This document shows positions 48,571 through 61,335 of a stretch of DNA of 64,000 nt, in pieces. Each line of letters begins with the position of its first letter. Within the stretch, counting starts at the first letter, position 1. A model generated the notes under the pieces. That model was given only the letters and a program-made list of their open reading frames with translations. It was not told the origin of the DNA and ran no database searches. This stretch comes from Symsagittifera roscoffensis (taxonomy: Eukaryota > Xenacoelomorpha > Acoela > Convolutidae), in the NCBI RefSeq assembly GCF_963678635.1, contig NC_087065.1, positions 4,921,209 to 4,985,208 on the forward strand, written 5' to 3'. The position numbers and the translations under genes are program-made.

Positions 48571-50398
48571 GAAACATTGCCCAGAACCCCTAAACCCAGC
48601 TGCAATTAAACGACGCAAATAAAGATACTTTGCTACTCAAGGATCGAATCGCAAAAATGGATAAAAAAGAAAGAACATCAGTGATAGTTTTTGAAGCTTC
48701 CGCCGAAACGACAGTAAAAAGTTTCAACGACTACAGCAGGTTCTCCAAATGAACAAGAGTTCTCCGAACAACCGCATACGTTATGCGTGCCGTCAGGATT
48801 TTAAAAAAATAAAAAGAACTACAGTCCCGCAACGAAAACCCGACCACCGAAAGGACAAGCTACAACATAATTGTCGCAAAAAATTTTATCCTGAAACAGA
48901 CACAAAGAGACAGCTTCAACCAAGGTCTCTAAAACGAATATTGGATTCTCTGTGTTCGCGCACAGATTGACAAGATCATAAAAAACTGTTACGACAGCCG
49001 ACGACAACAATCAACTGGACTACAGCAGGAACTTGCGACCCTACTCGCCTTCAGATTTCCGGAAGATAAACGCTCCCCAGTTCAACAAACAGGGTCAGAT
49101 CTCTTTCGACCGTTCGATTCGAAAACAGCAGGAACCTACAACAAACACTACGGCGTTCTAATGACTTGCCTAACAGCGAGCCGTACATCTTGAGATGTGC
49201 CAGGACCATTCAACCGACGCCTTCATCAATAAATTAAGACAATTTTTCGCACGCTGAAGAAAACTAACCAAAAATGTTTCTGATAACGGTAAAAATTTCA
49301 GCGCAGCTGAAAAAGAACTCAACAGACACTTCGACGCCGATCGTAGACGACAATTCTACGCCAACCATCAGATTGAATGAACCTTCAACCCTGCCTATGC
49401 TCCTCATTTCGGAGGTGTATGGGAACGACTCATAAGACCAGTAAAAGACTCGTTCTATGCTATCATAGGAAGCCAGATTCTAACAGACGACATCTTCAAT
49501 ACCGTTCTTTGCGAAGTTGAACACTTCGTGAAAGCAAGACCCATCACTACAGTTTCATCATCGCCCGATGATGTTGAAGCCCTCATCCCAGTTCATTTTC
49601 TTCTCGGGAGAGCGCATGCCAGCATGCCAGCATGCCACCTCTACAAACCCCACAGCCCTCAACACTCTTTCGACAATTGAAATTTGCCCAACAAATCGTA
49701 ACCCATCTTTGGAAACGCTTGATCAAGGAATTTATCCCAACATTACTGCCACGACATTGATGGACAAAGAAGACGCCGCCTATAAAAATAGGAGAAATTG
49801 TTTGGATTTTTCAGGATATGACGCCACGAGGACTCGGGCCAATTGAACGGAACACAGGAAACAAATCAACCGATGATGACCAGACCCGCGTTAACCCTGT
49901 CAAAACGAGAGCTAAATTTCTGTCACTGCCAGCCATTAGACTAGCACCTGTTAGTCCGGACTATTGCAAGCAACCAGCAAACGAAGATTCACGACAATGA
50001 GAGCCTCAACCTAAACCACCCTTGTCGCCGACAGCCATAGCCGATAACTTCAACCGACACTTACAAGACCGTTAAGCCAGCGTTTTAAGTTTTATAAATA
50101 GGAACCACCCCACCTTTTTTTTAAATTTTATTTTGTAACTGCAAATTGAGGCCGAGTCTTAGATGCCAATTTGACAATTGACAACCCTCTTAGATGACTT
50201 TGATTTTTCACATGCAATCAGGAAAACTCCGGGAAAGAAATTGAAAACCAGAACTCAGCAAATACAAAATTGGGAAAATGCAAAACTGAATTACCAAACA
50301 CGTGCAACCAACTAATTTGTAATCAAATCAACGTTTAAAGCAAGAAGAAGCTCAAATACACCGTGTAAACTAGAAACAATTACAAGTTCGTTTTCTAT
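48571..50398 (+). mobile_element. BEL/Pao fragment, unit 3 (integrase end and 3' LTR)
   Basis: Only the part from the RNase H/integrase boundary to the 3' LTR (50,157-50,398) is present. At 48,924 a deletion of about 230 bp joins CAACCAAG to GTCTCTAAAACG and removes the integrase zinc-binding segment. The integrase core and DUF5641-like tail follow, with the same stops as in units 1 and 2. Confidence 0.8.
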
Positions 50399-50588
50399 AC
50401 CTTGGATTTCATCAAGAAAACTTCTAGCTGTTTGTTTCTTCAAAAAAATGTCAAACACTGTGTCAAAGGTTTTGATCGCGTTGTTTCCGACATCTTTCAA
50501 ACACTACTCCGAAAAATATGCACCTGATAAGAGACATGTTTGCTTACTTCTGCGGATTTTGGGACCGGATAAAAAGAACAGTGCTGGG

Positions 50589-50829
50589 CAGGGGCGGATC
50601 TAGAATTTTACTGAGGGAGGGCGGCGGATTTTCAGAAAAATTAGTTTAAATTACTCCCCCTCAAAATTAGTGTAATTGGCGCCGAAGGCGAATTTAGAAA
50701 AATTTTAGGGTCCGCCACCAAAAACGGATGTCTCAAAATAGTACAAAGGGGGGACCCTTTGGGTCGGCAGGGGTCGAATCTCTGAAAAAGGGCGTCCGCC
50801 ACCTCCCCCCCCCCCTAAATCAACCTCTG
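50589..50829. mobile_element. hAT-like MITE, unit 3
   Basis: The same element as 24,811-25,052 in the low-divergence part of unit 3; only the C-run length differs. Confidence 0.6.
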
Positions 50830-53739
50830 GTACCAAAACTAGTTTTAATTTACGTGCATGAGCAAATTCAGCAATTAACCAGGGCCGAGCTAGAGTTTTT
50901 CTGAATGTTGTCAAATTTGGTCAATAAATGAAAAGAAATTAATAATGTGAGTGAGCTGGCGACATGCTATTGGTTCCAAATATATGATTTCTTTGGTTTG
51001 GCAGATATTTCATATTTAATTTAAAAATAATTCCTGAGATATTAGCTTCTTATCAGCAACTGTTTTCAGCTTCAATAAGCCTCCCATTTTCGATAAAATT
51101 TAGTTCTAAATCGTTTTGTAAAGCCAAAAAACTTTACAATAATGTTTGATTACAAGCGTAATCCCAATCAAAGGAAATAAATTCAGCGACAGTTTTTTAT
51201 CAGTATATTTTATCAGCTGAGATAAAAAACATTTCAAAACATCATGATTTTCTTCAGTTTTTTTAATTATAGAAAATCAAAGCTTCAATCAAAAAAGAGA
51301 ATTAATAATTAAAAGTTTAACTCTCTGAAAAAGTCTTAGAAATAATCAGCTTATATAGTTAGACAACTGTATGCCTAAGGAAATGCAGAAACTAAAAATA
51401 AATACTGCTCCTTGCAGAATCAAGCTCGCAATGTGGGCATTGTGGCGCCCCAGTAGTGATGGTGTTTTTGCAAATTGAGCTCTTATAAGTTAGTAATAGT
51501 TTTCTATGAGAGCTGGTTATATGCGCTCATTGTAAATCTATATAATTAACCTTCTGGTTGACTTAAAAAAAACGTTCTCATTGATGTTAATATTTTCAAA
51601 TAAAATGTCACAAGAGCTTGATTTTTTTCTCTTCAAGTTTTGACATTAAAACCTAAACGCAACAATGTAAGACCAATCTGGCTAACCACAAAACATTTGT
51701 AATTTTTTCCTACAGTTTTAACAGAAAGTCAATATATACCTCAAAAAAATTTAAAATTACTTCCAATCAATTTTAAATCAAATCTATGACAAAATGTGAA
51801 AAAAATCAACTGTTCCGATTCGCTCTGCTGTCCTTATAACCAAATTGACTGTCATTTTGGAAGCGCGAGACTCAGTGTGTGCAGCTAAGTTGTTAATATC
51901 GGCAAACGAATTATTCAATTGTCAAAAAAACATACAAATCAACAAATAAAAAAAGCGAAACAGGAACAATTATTGGCCTTGTGGAAGCAAATTTTTTAGT
52001 CAAACCCTTTTAAGCGTTGACGCATTTCACCCAATAGAAATCCTCCATAGCTGGCAATACTTTTACCTTAATGCTGATGCAAGTTTAAAGCGCTATAAAT
52101 ATATCAGATGAATCTTATAGGAAGGCTGCTCTTCTCGGGGCAAAGCCCAGAATGTTTCAGTTGCCCCTTAAAGTTCAAGGAATAAGTCTATTTAAAAAAA
52201 TCAAAAGTTAACCAAAAACTTGATTTTTTTCTATTTTTTTTTCGAAAATGTCGCCATTTTCGAAAAATTTTATGATATAAGTGAGACACTGTTACTAGGA
52301 ACGCACGATGTAATTATACTGCTGGTAAAAACGAAGCATTCTTAATTAACTGAGCCTCAAACTGACTTTTTTCTCCTTCTCAAACTTTTGAGAATTTTCA
52401 GCACAGGAATTTCAATACAAGGATTCTAAATGCGTTTTTAACTGACCATAAGTTAGCTTTTTTTGCCATTTTCCATCTTGACTTAACGCTCAGGATAGCA
52501 TTTTGAAATAATATCAGTCCAATTTTGCAAGAAAATTCATCATTTTCATTTTTATCATTTAAGGGCTGAAAAAACCCCTGTGTGCCTGAAATCAGATTTG
52601 AAATGAATTAAAAGATTAGTGTTGTTTCTATTTTGATTTCTAGATCTCGATAATTATCTTAAATGTAGAAAACATAGAGAATATTTCAGTGCAAAACAGC
52701 TTATCTTTTCATTGTCTTTCATGTCCTCTAAAACAGGCTATTACGGCCGAATGGCATCCTCTAAGTCTATTTGTGAAAAAAATAAAGAATCACTAAAATA
52801 ATTATGGTAATGTAAAAGAAAACTGATTACAGAAAAAACATCGGAATAAAAAACACACCATTATTCCATTCACAAATACTCCACCCTTTCTTCTAAACTC
52901 GGAAGATAGAGGATATTTTGTAATGGCGTGAAACCAACGTGAAACTTACCAAATAGAAAAAATGATAAAGTTTATACAACATAGCGTAATTGTTAAGCTT
53001 TGAAACTTTTTTTCAATTGAAGCAACCTTTTTTTTCCAATTAAAATATAGAGGACGTACGAGCAACGTATTTCTGAGTTTAAACATTTTATTTTTAAATA
53101 TCAAAAAAGAAAAGGATTGCATATTGTTCTAGACAAGTTTTGGCTCTATTTGCCGACTGATTGCAGATTGCCTCTGAGTTCTTTTTATCTGTGGTATGTG
53201 TTTTTGTTCCGACCACCCTCTAAGAAGTGAGGTGGAGCTATGACATAGAATATGCGTAGCTTAGTCCTAAAAAAATTTCGTCGTGCTCAAAAAAGTTTTG
53301 TTTGGATCAAAAACGTTCTGGATCAAGTTTGGAATGGTTGTAAGGCTATTTCAGTCTTGATTCGCATTGTAGAAAAGTTTTAATAGTTGTTTCAGCGTCG
53401 GGGAAAATGAGTCGAACATTATTTCTAATATACTTTGACATTTTTTAATTAGATCATTTTTTATACTGCAGTTTTTTACCAAATTCATTTGCATTTGAAA
53501 AGGAAAATTTTTTTCTTTATTGAAATATTGCCAACTGTTGCCGAAGCAACTACATTTTCCCAATCTTTGTAAACCAAAAGTCACTGTGATCAAACATTTG
53601 TAATCTCTTTGATATAAACACTCTCGAAACAAACCAGAACTAATAAAGTTGACTCTTGGAGCCATGTTATGACCTAAAGTGAAAAGCCAATTACATGTTT
53701 TGGCGCTCCTGGGTGGGCGTTGAAAACGAAAGTTAATTT

Positions 53740-54015
53740 TTAAAACTTGTTTGGGTCGTGAAGGCTTGTGTGATGAAATCCGTTGCACTCTTGACAACGG
53801 TTGTTTGAGACAGAAGTAGATTGGAGGTGATGAGGGCTTAAGCAGTTGACACATAGTTCAAGTTGTTTTACGATGTTGTAGCGTTTAGGTGGCGTAGAAA
53901 AACTGTACTGTGGGCATTGCATGATGTTATGCTCGTTCTCACAAGAAGGGCATTGCTTGCGCTTTGTTCTGTATTGGTTGAAATTCTCAGGTCCATTTGT
54001 TTTGGAAGCCTGCAT
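53740..54015 (-). pseudogene. Second BEL/Pao-like Gag zinc-knuckle region, unit 3
   Basis: The minus frame reads KRKQCPSCENEHNIMQC followed by ELCVNCLSPHHLQSTSVSNN and NRCQECNGFHHTSLHD. The first knuckle (CPSC...H...C) is present here but deleted from units 1 and 2, whereas one Cys of the second motif is changed (TTC to TSV). The DUF1759-like core is absent: sequence jumps at about 54,012 from KTNGPE... to the distal linker. This is an independent decay path of the same element. Confidence 0.65.
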
Positions 54016-54307
54016 GCTTTTCTAAATTGTAACTTGGCCAAAAGGCTTCAGTTGATACTGACGGATGTCCTTTAGGTCGCATTATAGGAGTTTGAACTAT
54101 ACAAGAGGATGCTGCTATATGTTTTTCTGATTGAAAATCATTTATAGTTTGGTTGTTGGGGTTGTGAGGCCTGTAGAAACCTTGATCTGTGTAAGAGTTT
54201 GTTTGTTCTCCAGTTTGCTGTTTCTGGCTCGGTAACTTATAGTGTGAAGATTGTTCAGTTGAACGTATCTGCTGATGAGATTGGAAAATTTGTTCTTGTG
54301 GAAAAGT

Positions 54308-54727
54308 TTAGGTGCTTGTTGTGAGATGGGTTCTGAGATCGATATTGTCGCTAGGCTGCTCGTGTAGTCCCGCTTGCATTAGGTGATGAGGTTGCGGAAT
54401 AGTAAATGCAAACGATGGGCTTTGCAACCCTGCTGTTTGGACTGTGCTGTTTGCTGTATTGGGCTGCTCTTGGTTGTAGACTACAGTTTCCGAACTTACG
54501 TAGTCGTCGATCTCGATTGTTGTATCCGTACTCAGCTGAGCACCTGCATCTCCGAAGTTATTGACAATCATTGTTTTGTTTTGCTGGCATTGAGAAAAAG
54601 CGTTGTTGTTTGCAAGAGACGGGGGATGTGTGCTGCTGTCAAAAATTCTTGTCTCTGTGACAACATCTTGTCTGTCTGTCGGATGTTCGTTGCTTTCGGA
54701 ATATTTGTGGGTTACTGCCGAGCTCAT
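54308..54727 (-). pseudogene. Second BEL/Pao-like Gag linker, unit 3
   Basis: A 139-codon frame rich in Asn, Gln, Ser and Thr, including SLANNNAFSQCQQNKTM and LQSPSFAFTIPQPHHLMQ. It is better preserved than in units 1 and 2, where it is broken near its start. It has no membrane segment or catalytic motif. Confidence 0.55.
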
Positions 54728-54749
54728 ATTAGGTTGAGAATGTTTTGGA

Positions 54750-55230
54750 TGATGATTTAGGTTGTTTTATCCGCAGTTTGGGTCGTAAAGTTGTAACTGT
54801 TGGATTGTTTCTGCTCGCCGATCGTCTGGAAGTGAATAGATTGTTTCTGCTCGATGATTGTCTGTAATTGATGATGTGGCCATGTCAGCGTGCGCGTTGT
54901 CTGATTTCGTGTTTCTTCTCTCGAAGTCGTGGATAAGCTGCGCGTTGTATTGGGGTAGTGAATCGTTATCGTTGATGTCACTCTGTAGTTGTAAGAGGCG
55001 TACTGCGATGTCTGTAGCTGTTGCGGTGACAAACTTATCCGGTGTCCATGATTTCCGCTGACAGTTGATTGAGTTTCTGCTGTCTGGATTCTGCTGCTAC
55101 CACTAACGAACTCAAAGAACGAGTTGAATTTACTGAGCAGAGTTTTTTCTCCAAGAAGTCGAGAGATCCATTTTTTTTGTTGCTATTGACATTTTTGACA
55201 TCGTTTTTTTGTTGCTATTGAAGTTAATCG
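54750..55230 (-). pseudogene. Second BEL/Pao-like Gag N-terminus, unit 3 only
   Basis: Minus-strand sequence absent from units 1 and 2. One frame reads SLDFLEKKLCSVNSTRSLS and AAESRQQKLNQLSAEIMDT, then shifts by one base into DIAVRLLQLQSDINDND and QLIHDFERRNTKSDN. These helical charged stretches fit a BEL/Pao Gag N-terminal domain. The alternative frame (a 91-codon Gln/Thr-rich stretch at 54,757-55,032) is probably a shadow. Confidence 0.5.
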
Positions 55231-55473
55231 TCGAAGATCTTGTCGTATGTAGATTGTTAGTACGGCTCTAAAAACCGAGGCGATGCGCAAATTAGTTCGA
55301 AAAAAGGAAAATTAAACAAAACCAGGAATCGATTATGATTTAGGAAACGTTTTTCTTTCTTTTTTTAAATTGTCTTTCTAAGTTTCTTATATTCTTTTTT
55401 TAAAAATGTTTTACAGTTAAAACAGGAACAATTAAAGTCAATCAAAATTTGAAAAACAAACAAACCGTTGTTT

Positions 55474-55880
55474 CATGAACTGTCAAAAAGACTTTTTTTA
55501 ATGAATTTTTTTGTTTAGGTCCACCAAAACCTAATTATCTATAGTTTTAGGGTGGTAGTTTTAAAATCAATCAAATGACAATTTTATTTGCAATACTCGT
55601 ATTAACTTCAAGCCAATGGAATGCGCAATAAATGTGCAATGTCATGTGCAATAAAAACAACAAAAAAACAATCTTTAAAGAGTTCTTTCTTCTATGAACT
55701 GTCAAACAGATTTTTTGTTATGCTTCGAAGAATTCCACCAGAATCAACTATTTATAGTTCAAGTCTAACTTCAAGATTTGAGAAGTTAATTATTATTTCA
55801 TTATTTATTTTTTAATCCAACCAAATGACAACACAAAATTGTTATTCATTGCAATACTCAAATGCAATTCTAGCCAAATT
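55474..55880. repeat. Local diverged tandem duplication, unit 3 only
   Basis: ATGAACTGTCAAA..., AATCAAATGACAA and TTGCAATACTC at 55,474-55,616 recur at 55,692-55,877. Units 1 and 2 keep only the second copy. Confidence 0.5.
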
Positions 55881-56464
55881 TTTTAAGTAGACATAGTCTT
55901 CAAATCTGCAGCATCAAGTGCCGGTATATGTGTTATTTTTTGATATGTCAAATTACACTTTAACAAGAAGCGTTATTGCTTAAAAATGCAAAAAAATATT
56001 ATTTGTTTTATTTTCTCCTCAAACTTGAATTCAACTTTTGCTTTCACGTACATATATTTCAAACCAAGATAATTGTTATATTTTGCGGAGTAAAATTACA
56101 ACAAAACAAGATGAATTGACAAGGAAAACTACAAAAAGTTGTTTGTTTTCAGTGTGTTCAGAATTTGGTTATCTCTATCACAGTCTAATAAGACAGTTTT
56201 CTTTTTTTTTTGAAGAGAGTGAAATAAATTGTCAAAATATTTAAGGCAGTGACCAACGAAAACTACTACAAAAAACATAACGCTCGAGTATGTTTTTTTT
56301 ATTCTGAATTTTTTGAACGTGTGTGAGAAACAAAACGACGAAAATTTGGGGTTAAACTTTAAAAAACGTATTTGCCCACATCTAATCTTTTTTTTCTCCA
56401 CTTGTATTTTGTTCAACTATTCCCGTTCCTTTTGCTTTCAATTCTTCTTTTTTTTCTAGTATTT

Positions 56465-56836
56465 ATGAAGGAGAAGTCCAAATTCCAGCTGAATAGAGAA
56501 GTAGTTCAAACCAAGAAAAGCATCCAATTTTTGAAAAAATATTCACAGCATGATCAGTGTATATTAATTGTCAGAAGCATAAATTTGCGAGATGAGAATC
56601 CAATCTTTCGAAAGAGTATTCAAAACATATCCAAAATATACATTTGTACCGCTGTAATGTATCGTTGGGTTGATTGTATTATATCGCTGTATTTTGTCGC
56701 TGTGTTGTATCGCTGTTTTGTAGAATTTAACCAAATTACCAAACCAAATTATTTGCAGAAATTTTCCCGAAAATTCCAAAAAAGGGGGGATTGTATTCTT
56801 TTGCTACAATTTAGCTTACAGCTGCTTATAGATTGA
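56465..56836 (+). other. Unrecognised open frame, intact only in unit 3
   Basis: An ATG at 56,465, just after a strong pyrimidine tract and TCTAG acceptor, opens about 120 codons (MKEKSKFQLNREVVQTKK, IVRSINLRDENPIFRKSIQ). In units 1 and 2 the frame is shifted after about 15 codons. The later part runs over the GCTGT repeat. It could be a real exon lost in the other copies, or a chance frame. Confidence 0.25.
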
Positions 56837-57586
56837 GAAGATGGTACTTTGCTCTTGGCATTAGTTCTGAGAGGTTTTCAGGAAAAAAACGATTTCAGGA
56901 AATTTTTTTATCTTTATTTGCATGTTTTTTCAAATTAAACATAGTCAAACACATTTAAGGCTAATCGTAATAAACAGAACAATTTTTTTTGCTTTTTAGT
57001 ACTTAAAGAGGGATCAAAAATCTTCTGGGTGAAGATAATCAAAAAATGTACAGGTAATTCAATTTTTGAAAACCATGATTTAATTCAATTCTTCTCAGTT
57101 TTGTTTTTTTGTTCACTTTTTCAGGCCAACCCTAAAGATACTCTGAACTAGGGCGATCAAAACAACGCCACTTTAATGTTGAACTTGTGGCAATGGATTT
57201 TATTGTACTTACAAACCTGCTCGCAGAGGTTCAAGAAAATACGAAAGAAGAATGAAAAAACTCAAAAAGTTATAATTGTACGAGTTTGGGGGAAAAAAAA
57301 GTTTTTTTTTCGATTTTTTCTTTGACCTGATTTGTTGATTCCACTGTATTATTCAACTTTTTGCTCGTCTATTTATCTTCAATATGTAAAGATACTGAAA
57401 AGTACATATAGGTATTATTAGGAGGGGGTAACAGCGACCTGCTGTAAAGAGCTGAACTCCTATACAACAGCAGTTCATATGTTGGCACTTTTTCTAGTGG
57501 ATAAACGGTTTCAATTTAATCTATAACATTAGTTTTAACCTCTTTACGCGGTCATTTTTGCTTTGAAAAGGAGGTATGTAAGAAAG

Positions 57587-58306
57587 GTCAGCAATATGAT
57601 GTCAGATTTTTCTCGCCAACATAAAAGAAATGAGCCGATCAAATGAATCCTTTTGATGGTATAGATAGAAGAGAGGGTGTTTCTGACATCTTCAAAGAAT
57701 CAAAAATATACTTCTGCTTTATCTTCAATCGTCTATGAGTTCTTCGTTAATTGACCTTCAACCGGATAAAGTTAACTCGAGTTTAGAACTTTTTATCATT
57801 TAGCATGTCAAAATTACGCCCTAATATCAATCAGAAGGCTGTAACTGACTTTTTCGTCCCGATTTGCTATCAAAATTTTCCGCTACTGGAACACCAGGTA
57901 ATTTCTAGAGTTACCTGATGAATGGTATCGTATTAGAAATCTATTTGGATTGACTAGATATGTTTGATGTCGTGATAAAAGAAATCGAACATACCAGCTG
58001 GCTAGCTCATTCAAGTTTAGGCTCAAATTTAGAAAGTAATATCATTCGGGCATAAACTCATAAGTATTGAAGTACTCCTTTGTTCATCTCAAACAATTTT
58101 CAAAATTTGAAAATTATATCTTGAATTAAAATTTCATAAAATTAAAATTTCAAAGTCAAAATATTTCTAGAAAACTGAAACTATTGTAAGATCGGAAATC
58201 TTAACGGCTTGAGCATGGCTCCCATAAATGAGCAACTGATCTACAAACTCCTGGCAAGGTAAGCCATTTTATTCACGCTGCCGTCCGAAAGATGGACAAT
58301 TTTTGA
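57587..58306. repeat. Tail segment, copy 2
   Basis: Homologous to 47,851-48,570. After it the sequence is unique, so the array ends here. Confidence 0.75.
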
Positions 58307-59295
58307 CATTTTCAGAAAAAGTGCATCCCAAACGACCTTCTACAGGTTTTCAATGAGATAACTATAACTGGTCAAAAAAATAACTCCCTTGTTTTGAATT
58401 TGTTTGGTGGTCGCCGATCAAGGATCATAACTTTTTCCCCGCATATTGGTCTTGTATTCGAAACTGAAACGGATGAATAAGCCCATAACTATTACAAGAG
58501 ACTGCACGGGTCCAGTTTTGTAATTTGTGCTTCGACCGAGGCGGGTTAGCGCAAGTCAGTGCTTAACTGAAAATCGTCGGCCGAGAGGGTCTTTTAGTCT
58601 AACTCCGAATGGAGACAGAAAGTCACACACCAAGTCAAAACATACAGTCGAGTCAGTTAAATTTAAAAAAGTCGTACGCGAAAAAAAAACATTGACAAAA
58701 ATATATTTTTTTTTCGTATTTTCAGCTTCGAAAATGGCGAAACATATGTGAAAAAAAAGTAAGACACTCCAATGTATATGTAATTTAAAACGCAGTTAAC
58801 TAGAATAGCGTGTATTTTGATCATACACAAGATTGCCACAAGATGGTCTACAAACGATCCCAGCTCAACCATAAGCCACCAAAAAGGGAAGGCTTGGCAA
58901 AAGCCAACGCCAAACGAGCGACAGCTGGAACTGAAGTTTAATAGGCTATATATAACCAAGCTCCTGATTGCTTATTGTCGTATTTCGTATTGTTTAGGAA
59001 GAAGCAGTTTTACTACCATAAACTATCTGGTGTTTTATGTTTGACACTTAAAAAAAACAAACGGATCATAGTAAGTTTTCGTTTTTTATTCTAAAAAAAC
59101 GAGGATCGGTTGGGTCCGCGGGCCCCAAAACAAGTTAACCAACTAACTGATTCCATTTAAACTATTTCTTAGTTCTCAAACACGTCTTACTCTAAACATG
59201 TTTTAAATAAAAAATACACCTCTCGCAAAAAGTATTATCGCTCAAACAGTAATTTTAAAAATAGTTTTAAGCGGTCAGAAACAGTCCATAGTCAA
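58307..59295. other. Single-copy flank, no gene supported
   Basis: A less AT-rich patch (58,520-58,660) and a GC-rich phrase GGGTCCGCGGGCCCC near 59,113 stand out, but no splice-consistent gene or RNA fold was convincing. Minus frame 58,663-58,959 is hydrophobic and lacks a recognised motif. Confidence 0.4.
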
Positions 59296-59299
59296 GCAC

Positions 59300-59870
59300 A
59301 ATTGAAGAATTGTGCCGAAGTGGCTTTTCCGTCGCAGTGCTGTTTGAGAGCCCTGAACAAGCTGTTTGCTGTGTAACTAGTTTCGGATAGTTTTAGGCAA
59401 CAATTTTTTAAATAAACTGTTAATGTTGAACGTTGGTTGTTTTTTCCTGTCAACAGAAGCAGCAAATTTTTAGTAAGTCCTAATAATTTGAAAAGTATAA
59501 GGAACATTAGGAGGTCAAATCTAATTTCGAACACAATCAAAGAGTTTTTCTGAAGTGACTTTTCCGTTGCAGGGCTGTTTGAAGCCCTGAACAATCTGTC
59601 TGATGTGTAACTGGTTTCCAATAGTTTATGAAACATTTTTTTTTGCTAAACTGTTTATGTTGAATGTTGATTGTTTTCTCCTGTCAACACAAGCCGCAAA
59701 ATTTTACTAAGTCATAATAATTTGAATAGTATAAGGAATATTTTTAGGTCAAATCCATTTTCAAACAATCGAAGAATTTTTTCGAAGTGATCTTTCTTTT
59801 ACAATGCAGCTTAAAAGGTTTCAACAACCTGACTGCTGCTTCACTGTTATTGAATAGTTTTAAGCAACAA
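59300..59870. repeat. Diverged tandem repeat, period about 234 bp, 2.5 units
   Basis: GAAGTGGCTTTTCCGTCGCAG at 59,317 recurs as close variants at 59,552 and 59,784. Each is followed by GAACAA/GACTG, a TTTTAGGCAACA-like word and TTGAATGTTG. The 114-codon minus frame at 59,292-59,636 is an artefact of the repeat, as it reads two homologous copies. Confidence 0.6.
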
Positions 59871-60353
59871 GAAAGAACAACTTCAAGCAAAAATAAGTTT
59901 TTACGTTCGAACACAGTGATTCAGTAGCTTCAAGATGGTAAAAAACTATTTCCTTAAAAATTGATTTTTTACCACAGAATTTCATCTGATCTCCAAAAAA
60001 CAACACTCCCAGAAAAAAAACACAATTAGATTGAGACTGAGTTTTCTGAATGAAAGATTTGTTTTTCAAATTTACCAGAAAATCTCTAGATCTAGTGCTA
60101 ATTTATTATCGACATTTTTTTCAACAAGATTTTCCATAGAGAGGACACAAAGTGCGTAATAGAAGAAAATTTTGGGTTTACGGACTGTAGAAACTCAAAT
60201 TTCTTTTGTAACACACCTCAAAACCTGTTTAACTCAAATTTTTGACCTGGTCAGATATATTTTTTAAAAATTTAAAATCTACGGTAGATGAGCCCAATGG
60301 AGAAATACGGCTATGCAATTTGGTTTTCTCACTTGATTAAATAAAAAAAACTA

Positions 60354-61061
60354 CAGTGCTGATTTAATTTGTCCGGGAAAAATGAACAAAACTTGAAATG
60401 TCAAACGTGTTTATCTGAGATTGTGTTTATATTAGACAAAAAATGATAGAACAAAAATTGCTTAGATTTTCACCAAAATTAACATGGTGCAATTTTTTTT
60501 CGTAATTCTCAACCAAAATTTTACCCCCAAAAAATGGACATTTTGGCTTTTTTAGCTAGCCAAGATTTCAGCTGAAACTACCAAGTTAATTGCTGAGACA
60601 TTCATATGAAAAAAGCCTCTCACACAGTCCAAAAAAGTTATAGAAGGGTAAAACTTCTGGACACTTGCTTATTACGTTTGAAATTTTTTTCAAGCGAAGT
60701 TTTTGATTTTTATATAGTAAAAATGACCTTTTCGGCTATCAACCGAAAACATATTTTCTTATACAGATTTTTCAAAAGTTTATATTCTTAGAACACTGAT
60801 AGGCGGTGTAAGAGGCTTCTTTTGATGTCACTTTCTCATCAACTAACTTAATTGTTTCAGCCTAATTTATGATCAATTTTAAAAAATCAAAGTGACCCAG
60901 TTTCGTGGTAAAATTTTGTTTAAGAGTTTTGAAATGAAAATGCACCATATTAGTTCTAGTGAAGATTTAACCAGTTAATTTCTACCATTTTTTGTTTAAA
61001 ATAACCCAATTTGAGTTTTTCAATTTCATTCGTTGTGTCCGATTAATTTAAATCAGCACTG
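60354..61061. mobile_element. Inverted-repeat DNA transposon relic (708 bp)
   Basis: Left end CAGTGCTGATTTAATTTGTC and right end ATTTAAATCAGCACTG are inverted copies of about 16-20 bp. TA precedes the left end; the right flank reads TTTA, so the TA duplication is imperfect. A small frame at 60,606-60,791 has no transposase motif. Terminal sequence and TA flank suggest Tc1/mariner-like (inference). Confidence 0.5.
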
Positions 61062-61335
61062 TTTATCTGATCCAGATGTTTCACAAGAACAACTCAAAAT
61101 GTTAATCTTCTCACATTTAAATTCTGATGTCAATTTGCCTGAAGAGTTGAAGTTTTAAAAAAATTTCGTTTTTTTCGAAGCCAAATTTTGAGTTAGCTGA
61201 GAAGACATAGAGTTTCTTCGGCGCTGTTCTCATTTTTTGGAAGTTAAGGTCGCAGGACTCGTAGGGAATTCGTTCTGAACAAAAACGTTTTTTTTTTACT
61301 TTCTTCAATTAAAACCTAATTCGTTCTTCATATAG

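Larger units (their letters stand above)
48571..58306. repeat. Segmental duplication, unit 3 (partial, mosaic)
   Basis: Starts inside the BEL element at GAAACATTGCCCAG (equivalent to 38,680) and runs to the end of the tail. The region 48,571 to about 52,665 is almost identical to unit 2 and shares several variants with unit 2 against unit 1. From about 52,670 the divergence rises sharply, with many substitutions and large indels. Breakpoint overlap is about TTTTTGA. Confidence 0.85.

Noticed and set aside
58520-58600. tRNA-like sequence (GGGTTAGCGCAAGTCAGTGC...)
   Set aside because: An A-box-like stretch is present, but no B box (GGTTCGAAtCC) and no consistent cloverleaf could be drawn on either strand.
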